Shown: piece after piece, positions 1-9,021 of the stretch
Layout: the number at the start of each line of letters is the position of its first letter
Numbering within the stretch: position 1 is the stretch's first letter
Source of the DNA: CAZADS01 sp964483985
Lineage (GTDB): Bacteria; Pseudomonadota; Alphaproteobacteria; Thalassobaculales; Thalassobaculaceae
NCBI GenBank assembly: GCA_964483985.1
Contig: CAZADS010000008.1
Location: 55,489-119,488, forward strand
Direction: 5' to 3'
DNA length: 64,000 bases
Made by a program: the position numbers and the translations under genes
Notes under the pieces: generated by a model
Databases searched by the model: none
What the model saw: only the letters and a program-made list of their open reading frames with translations
What the model was told of the DNA's origin: nothing

Positions 1-2
1 TG

Positions 3-983
3 GTTCAGCATTTCTATGCTAAATTAAACGTTCCAAAAATTCTTATGCCAGCTATTGGCGGTTTGATGATCGGTATTTTAGCGATATGGTTTCCCGAAAT
101 TATGGGAGTAGGATATGAGGCCACAAACCGAGCCTTAAACGAAGAGTATGACTTAAAGCCCTTGGTCACTCTCGCGTTTATAAAGGTAACTGCGACTGTC
201 ATCTGTTTGGGGTCGGGGTTTGGTGGCGGAGTCTTTAGCCCCTCGCTTTTCGTTGGTGCTATGATAGGTGGGGCTTTTGGAATTCTCGCGGCTATTCCAT
301 TCCCAGAATTAGCCTCTTCTTTAGGATCGTATAGTATTACAGGTATGGGAGCAATGGCTGCTGCAGTCCTAAGTGCACCCATATCCACTACTTTGATGAT
401 TTTCGAACTAACCGGAGACTACCGCTTAACCATAGCCGTATTAGTTGCGGTAGTTTGCGCTACCGTAATCACCAGGGTAACGCATGGTCCATCGTATTTT
501 CTCTGGATGCTTGCGTCTCGGGGTGTTGATTTAGCAGGGGGGCATGACGTTGGCATGCTTGCTCAACCAAAGTTAGCCACTCTTATTCGACAAGATCATG
601 TTACGCTAAATCAGGGTGAATCCTTATCTTTTCTTCGGGAAAAATTAATCACAGCTCCCAACGGTGAAGTATTTGTAGAGAATAAGGGCGTTTTCGTAGG
701 ACGCTTAATGCTTTCGGATCTTGGTCCTTCAGCGTTTGATGATAGATTTGATGATGAAAAAACGGTAGGCCAACTAGTCAAACGAACAGAGCGTTTTGTT
801 TATCAACATTATACTTTGGAGCAAGTTGCGGAAGTTTTTTCTCGCGGGGAAGATTCATTGTTAGCTGTTCTTGATAATGCTGAAGGACAGAGGATAATGG
901 GTTGCGTCCATGAAAGGGATATTATGAGAGCTCATATTTCTTATATCCAAGCGTTAGAGCGGCTGCGTTTAGAAGAACATTGA
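3..983 (+). CDS. ClC-family chloride channel/antiporter with C-terminal CBS domains (5' truncated)
   Basis: The reading frame is open from the left edge of the window, so the N-terminal half is missing. The visible part holds the second half of a ClC membrane domain. The motif GGGVFSPSLFVGA matches the GxFxP chloride-selectivity segment, and further hydrophobic helices follow to about residue 170 of the visible part. The last ~120 residues are soluble and end with VHERDIMRAH, as expected of a CBS-domain pair that gates many ClC proteins. ClC proteins move chloride, often in exchange for protons, across the inner membrane. The gating glutamate lies upstream of the window, so channel and exchanger cannot be told apart here. 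Confidence 0.9.
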   Translation, partial: VQHFYAKLNVPKILMPAIGGLMIGILAIWFPEIMGVGYEATNRALNEEYDLKPLVTLAFIKVTATVICLGSGFGGGVFSPSLFVGAMIGGAFGILAAIPFPELASSLGSYSITGMGAMAAAVLSAPISTTLMIFELTGDYRLTIAVLVAVVCATVITRVTHGPSYFLWMLASRGVDLAGGHDVGMLAQPKLATLIRQDHVTLNQGESLSFLREKLITAPNGEVFVENKGVFVGRLMLSDLGPSAFDDRFDDEKTVGQLVKRTERFVYQHYTLEQVAEVFSRGEDSLLAVLDNAEGQRIMGCVHERDIMRAHISYIQALERLRLEEH

Positions 984-1168
984 TTATTAGACCGGTCATG
1001 CGATTCGCTAATGAAAATGGATATCAGGTGTTTGTTGACGACGCGTTGCATTTAAGTAAGCCAACAGAAAAATGATTTCGATTTATCCGGTTCGGTAAGC
1101 ATTTTATTATAGCAAAAAGAATCTATAGATTGTTGCGCGAATAAATCATTCTGGGAAATTTTAGGAAA

Positions 1169-3499
1169 ATGAATGAAAACTACTCAAGTGACACTTCGTC
1201 AAGTGGATTGGAAAAAATTCAGGGGATGACTCCCATAGGCAGGTATATGGCTGGATTAAATCGGATGCAGCGTCAAGCAGTTGAAACTCACAACGGCGCC
1301 TTGTTGGTTCTTGCCGGTGCCGGTACGGGCAAAACGCGAGTTTTGACCACGAGATTGGCTCATTTGCTTGCCACTGGCTCTGCGAAACCGTGGACGGTAT
1401 TGGCCGTGACATTTACAAACAAAGCTGCAAGAGAAATGCGCGAACGAGTTAGAGCGATAATTGGACCTGTTGCGGAAGAAGTATGGCTGGGGACTTTTCA
1501 TGCGTTGTGTACTCGTATACTGCGTCGTCATTCTGAGTGCGTCGGACTGAAATCAAATTTCACCATTCTAGACACTGATGATCAGTTGCGCTTAATCAAG
1601 CAAATTCTACAATCGGAGAATATAGATGAAAAAAAATGGCCGGCCAGACTGGTATTAGGAGTGATTCAGAGATGGAAAGATAGAGGATTAAGGCCTGGTA
1701 TTATTGACATGGCGGAAGTTGGAGATCTAGTCGGGGGAAGGCTTGTAGATATTTACAGCTTGTATCAAAATCGCTTGAAAGTTTTAAACGCAGCGGATTT
1801 TGGTGACCTTTTGCTCCATTGCCTGACGTTATTTAACGAACAGCCGGATATACTCAAAATTTATCAGAATCGTTTTAGTCACATACTAGTCGATGAGTAT
1901 CAAGATACAAATGTTGCCCAATATCTTTGGCTTAGATTATTAGCTCAGGCACGCAAAAATATTTGCTGCGTTGGTGATGATGATCAGTCTATTTATGGTT
2001 GGAGGGGTGCCGAAGTTGAAAATATTTTGAGATTTGAAAAAGACTTTCCTGGAGCTAAAATTGTTCGATTAGAGCAAAATTATAGATCTTCTTCGCTGAT
2101 ACTAGAAGCCGCTTCGGCCTTGATCTCTTTTAATGAAGGGAGGCTAGGGAAAACGCTTTGGACGGATGGTGACCAAGGCGAGAAAATAGTTTTAAGGAGT
2201 GTTTGGGATGGAGAAGCCGAGGCTAGGGCTGTGGGCGAACAAATAGAAATTCTTCAGCGAAATGGTACACCTTTAAAAGAAATAGCTATTTTAGTCAGGG
2301 CTGGTTTCCAAACCAGAGAATTCGAAGATCGGTTTTTGACACTCGGTCTCCCATATCAGGTAATCGGAGGAGCTCGTTTTTATGAACGCGCTGAAATAAG
2401 AGATGCGATAGCTTATTTTCGGGTTATTTATCAACCGAACGATGATTTAGCGCTGGAACGTATCATTAACAAGCCTAAACGAGGCATTGGAAGGGCGAAC
2501 TTTCAAGCTATTCATCATTTGGCGCGAACAAGTCAAATTTCTTTATGGGATGCAATCAATAATATCATTCAGACTCAAGAGTTGCGTCCGACTGCCATAC
2601 GGTCTCTTTCTAAATTAATAGACAATTTTAATCGTTGGCGTAGTTTGTTGGAAGTTGAGAACCATGCTGAATTAGCCGGAATAGTTTTAGATGAATCTGG
2701 CTATACGGAAATGTTGCAAAGTGATAAGTCCCCAGAAGCGCCAGGTCGCTTGGAAAATTTAAAGGAATTAGTGAGCGCCATAGAAGAATTCGAAAACCTA
2801 GGAATTTTTCTGGAACATATTAGTTTAGTCATGGAAAACGTTATGTCTATCAACGGTGATCATATTAGCTTGATGACTTTGCATGCGGCAAAGGGTTTGG
2901 AATTCGACGTAGTTTTTCTTCCAGGTTGGGAAGAGGGTATATTTCCCAATCAGCGTTCGCTTGACGAAAATGGTTTGGTTGGCCTCGAAGAGGAACGAAG
3001 ACTAGCATATGTTGGACTTACAAGAGCTCGACGTTCCGTCGAGATTAGTTTTTCAGCAAATAGACGCCTTTATGGAAACTGGCAGAGTACTATACCCTCT
3101 CGGTTCGTTGATGAATTGCCAGAGAAGAACCTGGAAGTTGAAAGTGAAATTGGATTATTTTCTGGGGTTAGCGGTGCGGAAAATAATGGATTTGGTGATA
3201 GTTCTTGGCACGGAATTTCTAAATCGTGGAGAGGCACTCCTATAGGTAATACCGGAGCGCAATATAGAACCGGATATGAACGGCAGGGTAATATTTTCAA
3301 TTCGCAAACGCCTAATGTCGACGGCGAGCGATATATAGTCAATGAAACGCACCAAAGTTCATTTACTAAAGGAGATAGAGTATTCCATCAAAAATTTGGG
3401 ATGGGTACCGTAACCAACGTTGATGGAGATAAACTTGATATCACTTTTGATAAGGCAGGAGATAAGAAGGTAATGGCTAGTTTTGTTTCGCAACCATGA
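1169..3499 (+). CDS. uvrD: UvrD/PcrA-type superfamily 1 DNA helicase
   Basis: This is a 776-residue 3'-5' ATP-dependent DNA helicase of the UvrD/PcrA/Rep family, used in excision repair, mismatch repair and removal of proteins from DNA. Walker A AGAGTGKT lies at residues 49-56. VDEYQDTN (Walker B), GDDDQSIYGWRGA, LEQNYRSS, TLHAAKGLEFD and YVGLTRAR follow in family order. The C-terminus (GDRVFHQKFGMGTV...) is the small beta domain that PcrA/UvrD proteins use to bind RNA polymerase. The stop overlaps the prmA start by four bases (ATGA), so the two are probably co-transcribed. UvrD and PcrA cannot be separated by eye. Confidence 0.95.
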   Translation: MNENYSSDTSSSGLEKIQGMTPIGRYMAGLNRMQRQAVETHNGALLVLAGAGTGKTRVLTTRLAHLLATGSAKPWTVLAVTFTNKAAREMRERVRAIIGPVAEEVWLGTFHALCTRILRRHSECVGLKSNFTILDTDDQLRLIKQILQSENIDEKKWPARLVLGVIQRWKDRGLRPGIIDMAEVGDLVGGRLVDIYSLYQNRLKVLNAADFGDLLLHCLTLFNEQPDILKIYQNRFSHILVDEYQDTNVAQYLWLRLLAQARKNICCVGDDDQSIYGWRGAEVENILRFEKDFPGAKIVRLEQNYRSSSLILEAASALISFNEGRLGKTLWTDGDQGEKIVLRSVWDGEAEARAVGEQIEILQRNGTPLKEIAILVRAGFQTREFEDRFLTLGLPYQVIGGARFYERAEIRDAIAYFRVIYQPNDDLALERIINKPKRGIGRANFQAIHHLARTSQISLWDAINNIIQTQELRPTAIRSLSKLIDNFNRWRSLLEVENHAELAGIVLDESGYTEMLQSDKSPEAPGRLENLKELVSAIEEFENLGIFLEHISLVMENVMSINGDHISLMTLHAAKGLEFDVVFLPGWEEGIFPNQRSLDENGLVGLEEERRLAYVGLTRARRSVEISFSANRRLYGNWQSTIPSRFVDELPEKNLEVESEIGLFSGVSGAENNGFGDSSWHGISKSWRGTPIGNTGAQYRTGYERQGNIFNSQTPNVDGERYIVNETHQSSFTKGDRVFHQKFGMGTVTNVDGDKLDITFDKAGDKKVMASFVSQP

Positions 3500-4368
3500 C
3501 CCACATCTGGCAGCTATCGGCGGAAGTTTTGCAGGACGACGTTAGTATTTTAGAGGATGCCCTGGGACCTTTTTTAGTTTCACTATCAATCTTTGAACTT
3601 CAAGATGATGGGAAGTGTTTGATTACCGGTATTATTAATGGGTTTCCCGATCATGTTGCCATTAGAAACGCGGTCCAAACTTCTTCTAAATACTACGATA
3701 TTCAAATTCCATGTTTTGATATCAATTTGTTACCTCAGACAGACTGGCTTGCTAAAAATAGGGAATCTTTTCCGACTCTTCATTATGGTCGTTTTTTCAT
3801 TCATGGCTCTAACCAGCGGGATTTACGACCCGTGAACGCGATCGCTGTTGAAATGGAGGCTGGTAGGGCATTTGGGTCTGGAACTCATGGAAGTACGGAA
3901 GGTTGTTTGTGGGCTATTAATAATTTGGGTCGATTTTTTCGCCCAAGTCGTGTTCTAGACCTTGGATGTGGATCTGGTATTTTGGGCATTTCTGCGGCAC
4001 TTTTATGGAGGAATGCGTGTATAATGGCACTTGATTCGGATATTGAAGCGGTTAAAACAACCCGTGAAAATGCTAAAGTAAACAAAGTCAAATCGAGGAT
4101 AATGAGTCAAATCGGATATGGATATCCCCGCATCTCAGTTTCAGAAAGTTCACGTTTCGATTTAGTTTTGGCGAATATTTTAGCTTCCCCTTTAATTTCA
4201 ATGGCCTTTCCTTCGTCACGATGGATCCGACGAGGTGGTAGGATTGTGCTTAGCGGATTACTAACCACTCAAGAAAGGGAAGTAATAGCGGCTTATAAAA
4301 CTAATAAATTCTCTTTATGCCAACGATACCGAATTTTTGGGTGGAGTACACTTGTCCTACGCCGTTAG
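3496..4368 (+). CDS. prmA: Ribosomal protein L11 methyltransferase PrmA
   Basis: This is a 290-residue SAM-dependent methyltransferase that trimethylates ribosomal protein L11 in the cytosol. The N-terminal ~100 residues form the substrate-recognition domain. AFGSGTHGST (125-134) is the PrmA-specific segment before SAM motif I, and DLGCGSGILG (155-164) is the glycine-rich SAM loop. LANILASPL is the NPPY-equivalent motif seen in PrmA. The ATG start overlaps the helicase stop, so translational coupling is likely. Length and motif order are normal for the family. Confidence 0.93.
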   Translation: MTHIWQLSAEVLQDDVSILEDALGPFLVSLSIFELQDDGKCLITGIINGFPDHVAIRNAVQTSSKYYDIQIPCFDINLLPQTDWLAKNRESFPTLHYGRFFIHGSNQRDLRPVNAIAVEMEAGRAFGSGTHGSTEGCLWAINNLGRFFRPSRVLDLGCGSGILGISAALLWRNACIMALDSDIEAVKTTRENAKVNKVKSRIMSQIGYGYPRISVSESSRFDLVLANILASPLISMAFPSSRWIRRGGRIVLSGLLTTQEREVIAAYKTNKFSLCQRYRIFGWSTLVLRR

Positions 4369-4463
4369 AAACTGTCAAAGAAATGCGGTCTTGTAGGCGT
4401 TAAGACCTAGGCTTATCGTCTTACTGAAATATAAAGATGGATTAGCTTGCAAAGGAGACGAGT

Positions 4464-6497
4464 GTGAATTCCTCGAATATTGTGGGACACGATGTGCCTA
4501 ACCTTATAGGCAAGGCTTGCAAATTTCTGGAGAACCTAGGACTTTCGATCAGCCAACAGAGACTAATATCTTTGATAGATGGTGTTAACGCGTCTCCTCT
4601 GGAAATTGATGATGAAAGCTGGTTTGCTTTATTCGATGTGTCGTTAAGCCCAGATTTGTGTGCTCTCCTCATTGCTCTTCGAAAAAATCGGTTAAAACAA
4701 AATGCAAAGATAAAAATTTCCTCGGTTGATAGATTAGTTAAACTCAGGAATAGACTGACAGATATGTCAATCGAAGGGTTTATTCTTCCGCGTTCGGATG
4801 AGCACAAAAGTGAATATTTGCCCGCTCGTGCGGAGCGGTTGGCCTGGTTAACCGATTTTACAGGGTCGGCAGGTTGCGTCGTTGTTTTAAAGAAAAGAGC
4901 CGCTGTATTTACAGATGGTCGTTATTCCTTGCAAATTAAGCAAGAAACAAATCCAGATCTTTATGAAGCAATAAATACTTCTTCCGTAACTGTCGTAAAA
5001 TGGCTTGAAAGATCTTTGACGAGAGGCCAAAAAATTGGATACGACCCCTGGCTACATACGTCGGATGAAGTGGAGCGTTTGAAAGCAGCAGCACAAGTTA
5101 CAGATTCTATGTTAATCCCAGTACATGAAAACCCAATAGACTATCTCTGGATCGATCAACCACCAGCACCATTAACACCGGCCGTTCCGCATGACATCAG
5201 GTTTACAGGTACTTCTCTGACTGAAAAAACAGCCATTATTTCGAGTCTAATCAAGTCTGATGGACAAGATGCTGTTATTCTGACCTCCCCAGAGTCTATC
5301 GCATGGTTACTCAATATTCGGGGAAATGATGTGCCACGCACCCCATTATCTTTAAGCTTTGCGATTTTAAAACAAGATGGGATTGAACTTTTTATTGATG
5401 AACGCAAAATCTCTAATGATCTTCGGAAACATTTAGGAAACTCAGTTTCAATAGTACCTATAGCAATGCTGGGCACTGCAATTGAATGCCTTGTTAAACA
5501 AGATGTGGTGATCCGAGTTGATTCAGCGACTAGTCCGATTTGGATCAATAATTGCGTAGAACGAGCAGGAGGTTTCCCCAGTCAGGGGGTTGATCCTGTA
5601 ATTCTGCCTAAGGCTATAAAAAATGAAACAGAATTAGCAGGAACTCGGGCAGCTCATCTTAGGGATGGATTGGCTTTCACTAGATTTTTGCACTGGTTTT
5701 CAATGAATGCTCCAAAAGGAATTGTTGATGAAATTGTTTCGGCGGATCAATTATTCAAATTCAGATCAGAAGATCTGTTGTTTAGAGATTTGAGTTTTGA
5801 TACGATTTCTGGATCAGGGCCTAATGGCGCGATAGTCCATTACCGTGTGACCAATCAAAGTAATCGGATACTGCAGATGGGCGATTTGTACCTTGTAGAT
5901 TCCGGAGCGCAATATCTAGATGGGACAACTGATATTACTCGGACTTTGGTCGTGGGTGACCCGAGTGAAGAAGTTCGAGATCGATATACAAGGGTGTTGA
6001 AAGGACATATCGCTATCGCACTGGCCTGTTTCCCAGAGGGAACTACGGGTTCGCAGCTTGACCCTTTAGCACGAGTCTCGTTATGGGAAGCAGGTCTTGA
6101 CTTTGATCATGGTACTGGACATGGGGTAGGGTCGTATTTAGGTGTTCATGAAGGACCACAAAGGATTTCGAAGGTCAGCAATTCTGTTTCATTGAAACCG
6201 GGTATGATTATTTCAAACGAACCAGGCTATTACAAAGAAGGCTTCTATGGAATTCGTTTGGAGAACTTAATAGTTGTTAAAGAGCGAGAAATAGATGGTG
6301 GTGATCGAAAAATGTTAGGTTTTGAAACTATCACGGTAGCTCCATTTGAAAAAAAATTGATTGACTTGGCGTTGTTAACGGACGCCGAAATAAACTGGGT
6401 AAATTCCTATCATGAATGGGTTTACGAAAAGTTGAATGCTGGTTTAGATGGAGAAGTTGCGGCATGGCTGGCAGATGCTACAGTTAAAATATCGTGA
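4464..6497 (+). CDS. pepP: M24 family aminopeptidase P (Xaa-Pro aminopeptidase) with N-terminal extension
   Basis: This 677-residue cytosolic metallopeptidase of the creatinase/aminopeptidase P family removes N-terminal residues preceding proline. Two creatinase-type N-terminal domains are followed by the pita-bread catalytic domain. All five metal ligands are visible: both Asp in DSGAQYLDGTTDITRT, His in GTGHGVGSYLG, Glu in NEPGYY and Glu in IRLENL. The GTG start has AAAGGAGA (4451-4458) five bases upstream. About 90 residues precede the recognisable LVKLRNRL...EGFILPRSDEH start of the first domain, longer than usual for the ~600-residue alphaproteobacterial enzymes. That extension matches nothing I recognise. 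The downstream hydratase gene begins 28 bases after the stop. Confidence 0.9.
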   Translation: MNSSNIVGHDVPNLIGKACKFLENLGLSISQQRLISLIDGVNASPLEIDDESWFALFDVSLSPDLCALLIALRKNRLKQNAKIKISSVDRLVKLRNRLTDMSIEGFILPRSDEHKSEYLPARAERLAWLTDFTGSAGCVVVLKKRAAVFTDGRYSLQIKQETNPDLYEAINTSSVTVVKWLERSLTRGQKIGYDPWLHTSDEVERLKAAAQVTDSMLIPVHENPIDYLWIDQPPAPLTPAVPHDIRFTGTSLTEKTAIISSLIKSDGQDAVILTSPESIAWLLNIRGNDVPRTPLSLSFAILKQDGIELFIDERKISNDLRKHLGNSVSIVPIAMLGTAIECLVKQDVVIRVDSATSPIWINNCVERAGGFPSQGVDPVILPKAIKNETELAGTRAAHLRDGLAFTRFLHWFSMNAPKGIVDEIVSADQLFKFRSEDLLFRDLSFDTISGSGPNGAIVHYRVTNQSNRILQMGDLYLVDSGAQYLDGTTDITRTLVVGDPSEEVRDRYTRVLKGHIAIALACFPEGTTGSQLDPLARVSLWEAGLDFDHGTGHGVGSYLGVHEGPQRISKVSNSVSLKPGMIISNEPGYYKEGFYGIRLENLIVVKEREIDGGDRKMLGFETITVAPFEKKLIDLALLTDAEINWVNSYHEWVYEKLNAGLDGEVAAWLADATVKIS

Positions 6498-6525
6498 AAG
6501 ATGGGACGAGGGTTTAGGGGGATCT

Positions 6526-7314
6526 ATGCAATACAAAACTATAACTTATGAACTTGAATCTGGTCTTGCAAAAATTATGTTTAATCGGCCCGAGGCCGGA
6601 CATGCAATTAATCGTGATTTTGTCTATGAGTTTATGGATGTCGCGAGTCGCTCTACTACTGACCCAAATGTTCGCTGTATAATGATATCTGCGACGGGAT
6701 CAATATATGGGTTTGGCGGGGACTTAAAATTCTTTTCCTCTGAAATCGATCGCATTGAAGCGACTTTAATAGAACTTACTGCTGTTCTTCACCAAGCAAT
6801 TCAACGTTTTCATTATTGTAAAGTTCCATTAATAATAGCCGTAAACGGGATGGCGGCCGGTGGTGGTTTCAGCTTAGCCTTGTTTTCAGATTTGGTAATA
6901 GCTTCTCGTTCAGCAAAATTCGTAATGGCTTACACTAACGCAGGTTTATCACCGGACGGCAGTTCGTCGTATTATCTCCCCCGCATTGTCGGATTGCGAA
7001 GAGCTCAAGAATTGATGCTGACCAACCGCATGTTAACAGCGGAAGAAGCGCAGGATTGGGGTATCGTTACCAAAGTGGTTGAGGAGGAAATATTATTGGT
7101 TGAAGCTGAAGCACTCGGGCGACGATTAGCGAAAGGTCCCACTAAGGCTTATGGGGCTGTGAAAAAATTATTGTCGCGAACCTTTGAACAAACACTGGAG
7201 AGTCAACTCGAAGAGGAATCAAAATTAATTGCCAAAATGGGTGGATCAGCCGATGGACGGGAGGGCCTAGACGCGTTCCTAAATAAAAGAAAGCCTTCGT
7301 TTAAAGGAGAATGA
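6526..7314 (+). CDS. Enoyl-CoA hydratase/isomerase family protein (PaaG-like)
   Basis: This 262-residue crotonase-fold protein acts on CoA thioesters (hydration or double-bond isomerisation). VNGMAAGGGFSLAL is the second oxyanion-hole segment, and AGLSPDGSSSYYLPRIVG resembles the PaaG/isomerase branch, where an Asp replaces the second catalytic Glu. The first oxyanion segment reads SIYGFGGDLKFF. The ATG at 6526 was chosen because TTTAGGGGGA lies just upstream; the frame is open further back into the peptidase gene without a ribosome site. It is followed 4 bases later by the haloalkane dehalogenase gene, so the two probably form an operon. The substrate is not known. Confidence 0.88.
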   Translation: MQYKTITYELESGLAKIMFNRPEAGHAINRDFVYEFMDVASRSTTDPNVRCIMISATGSIYGFGGDLKFFSSEIDRIEATLIELTAVLHQAIQRFHYCKVPLIIAVNGMAAGGGFSLALFSDLVIASRSAKFVMAYTNAGLSPDGSSSYYLPRIVGLRRAQELMLTNRMLTAEEAQDWGIVTKVVEEEILLVEAEALGRRLAKGPTKAYGAVKKLLSRTFEQTLESQLEEESKLIAKMGGSADGREGLDAFLNKRKPSFKGE

Positions 7315-7318
7315 AATA

Positions 7319-8212
7319 GTGGGAATAATTTCTGCGGTTGAGCAGACCAAATATTTTTTAAATGTCAAGGGTCTGCAGATGGCGTTTGTTGAAATTGGGA
7401 CTGGCGATCCGATAGTATTCTTGCACGGCAATCCAACATCATCTTATTTGTGGAGGAACATTATTCCCTATTTAGAGAATAAAGGTAGGTGCCTTGCTCC
7501 CGACCTTATTGGAATGGGAGATTCGGATAAGTTGGAAAAATCTGGGCCAGATTGCTATCGATTTATTGAACATCGTGAGTATCTTGATCTTCTGTTAGAA
7601 GAACTAAATGTTGGTAGTAATGTCACACTGATCTTACATGACTGGGGTTCAGCTCTAGGGTTTGATTGGGCTCGGCGCCACCCAGATCGGATTAAGGGAA
7701 TAGCTTATATGGAGGCCGTAGTTTGCCCTATGAAATGGGATGACTTCAATCAACAAGCTCGTGGTGTATTCGAAGGATTTCGTTCCACAAATGGCGACAA
7801 AATGGTGTTAGAAAAAAATGTTTTCGTTGAGCGAATACTGCCAGGGTCCATTCTACGTGCTTTAACCGAAGAAGAAATGGCCGTATACCGACGTCCATAC
7901 CTAGATATTGGCGAAAGTCGAAGACCTACACTTACATGGCCTCGTGAAATTCCTTTGGACGGAAAACCGCAAGACGTGGTGAAGATTTGTAATAGTTATG
8001 CTAGCTGGTTATCAAAATCAGATGTACCTAAACTATTTATTAATGCTGACCCTGGCGCTATTCTGATCGGTCCACAGAGGGAGTTTTGTAGGTCGTGGCC
8101 AAACCAACGAGAAGTCACGGTTAAAGGTATACACTTCATTCAGGAAGATGCCCCTCATAAAATTGGTCAAGCAATAGCTGAATGGATTTCGAGCCTCCCC
8201 CAATACCAGTAG
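7319..8212 (+). CDS. Haloalkane dehalogenase, LinB-like (HLD-II subfamily)
   Basis: This 297-residue alpha/beta hydrolase cleaves carbon-halogen bonds, giving an alcohol and halide. With the GTG start (AAAGGAGA eight bases upstream), the residues fall at the numbers known for LinB: nucleophile D108 and halide-binding W109 in LHDWGSALG, halide-binding N38 in LHGNPTSS, catalytic E132 in AYMEAVV, and H272 in KGIHFIQED. The segments RRPTLTWPREIP and PKLFINADPGA are HLD-II hallmarks, and the length matches LinB. It follows an enoyl-CoA hydratase gene by 4 bases. The natural substrate may be a marine organohalogen, but that is inference. A related hydrolase without dehalogenase activity is unlikely given the full set of residues. 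Confidence 0.92.
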   Translation: MGIISAVEQTKYFLNVKGLQMAFVEIGTGDPIVFLHGNPTSSYLWRNIIPYLENKGRCLAPDLIGMGDSDKLEKSGPDCYRFIEHREYLDLLLEELNVGSNVTLILHDWGSALGFDWARRHPDRIKGIAYMEAVVCPMKWDDFNQQARGVFEGFRSTNGDKMVLEKNVFVERILPGSILRALTEEEMAVYRRPYLDIGESRRPTLTWPREIPLDGKPQDVVKICNSYASWLSKSDVPKLFINADPGAILIGPQREFCRSWPNQREVTVKGIHFIQEDAPHKIGQAIAEWISSLPQYQ

Positions 8213-8334
8213 CAGCTTTGCCGTCAATTATTTGACTGTCCCTTCGACGAGATTGTTCACAATCAATTGATGTTGCTACTGCATGGGCTAGAAAACCAAG
8301 TAAAATTGAATTCTCTATAGTTCCACAAAGGTTA

Positions 8335-8946
8335 TCAGGCTTGAGAACTTGTTCTTGTCTCGACTCGATTGAACCAAGCAGTTAGATTTTGATGATTGGG
8401 ACTTAGCGGTTGGCCGACGCGATTTCCAAATACCACAAAACAAAATAATAGTATGTCTGCCAAAGTAAATCGGTTGCCACACACCCATATATTATTTCCC
8501 ATTTGGCTATTCAGCCAATCGAAACCGTCTTGTGCTAGAGCTTTGAGCCCACCTGCCGCTTCTGGGATTACCCGCATCCGGCTTTCAAACATTTTAATGC
8601 CGTCTGAGTAACGAAAGCCAGATGATAAAGGGTCAACAATGTTAAGGTCTATTCGACGGGTCCACATTCGCGTTTCGCCTCTTTCGTCTGCATTGGTCCC
8701 TATTAGCGGAGGGGTTGGGTGCAGTTCTTCAATATATTCGCATATGGCTAGAATTTCTGTAATCACGGCATCTTTATCTGTTAGTAGTGCTGGACTTTGA
8801 CCCATTGGGTTAAGTTTAAGAAACTCCGATTGTCTGTTAACTCCAGCTCGTATATCAATAGTTTCCATCGGGATATCGATGCCCTTTTCTGCGAGAAACA
8901 TTCGCACAACATGAGGGTTTGGTCCGATTGATTGGTAAAGCTTCAT
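8335..8946 (-). CDS. Glutathione S-transferase family protein
   Basis: This 203-residue protein has the GST layout: an N-terminal thioredoxin-like domain starting MKLYQSIGPNPHVVRMFLAEKG, the cis-Pro region NPMGQSPALL, the glutathione-binding segment ITEILAICEYIEE, then an all-helical C-terminal domain with WLNSQM...FTLADILLFC (the N-capping-box region). GSTs conjugate glutathione to electrophiles or act in dehalogenation and isomerisation. It sits tail-to-tail with the haloalkane dehalogenase and 75 bases downstream of the GAF-like gene on the same strand. Which substrate it takes is not visible. Confidence 0.9.
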   Translation of the reverse strand: MKLYQSIGPNPHVVRMFLAEKGIDIPMETIDIRAGVNRQSEFLKLNPMGQSPALLTDKDAVITEILAICEYIEELHPTPPLIGTNADERGETRMWTRRIDLNIVDPLSSGFRYSDGIKMFESRMRVIPEAAGGLKALAQDGFDWLNSQMGNNIWVCGNRFTLADILLFCFVVFGNRVGQPLSPNHQNLTAWFNRVETRTSSQA

Positions 8947-9021
8947 GAATTATCTCCGCCTTTAGTGCTTAAAACGTTGATTAGTTATGTGGGTCAACAA
9001 TTTGTTTTCTTCAAAAAATAA

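Noticed and set aside
998..1075. 25-codon open frame between the ClC gene and uvrD
   Set aside because: Too short, no ribosome site and no recognisable character; likely chance.
6448..6525. Upstream in-frame ATG for the enoyl-CoA hydratase
   Set aside because: It lies inside the aminopeptidase gene and lacks a ribosome site; ATG 6526 has a strong one and fits family N-termini.
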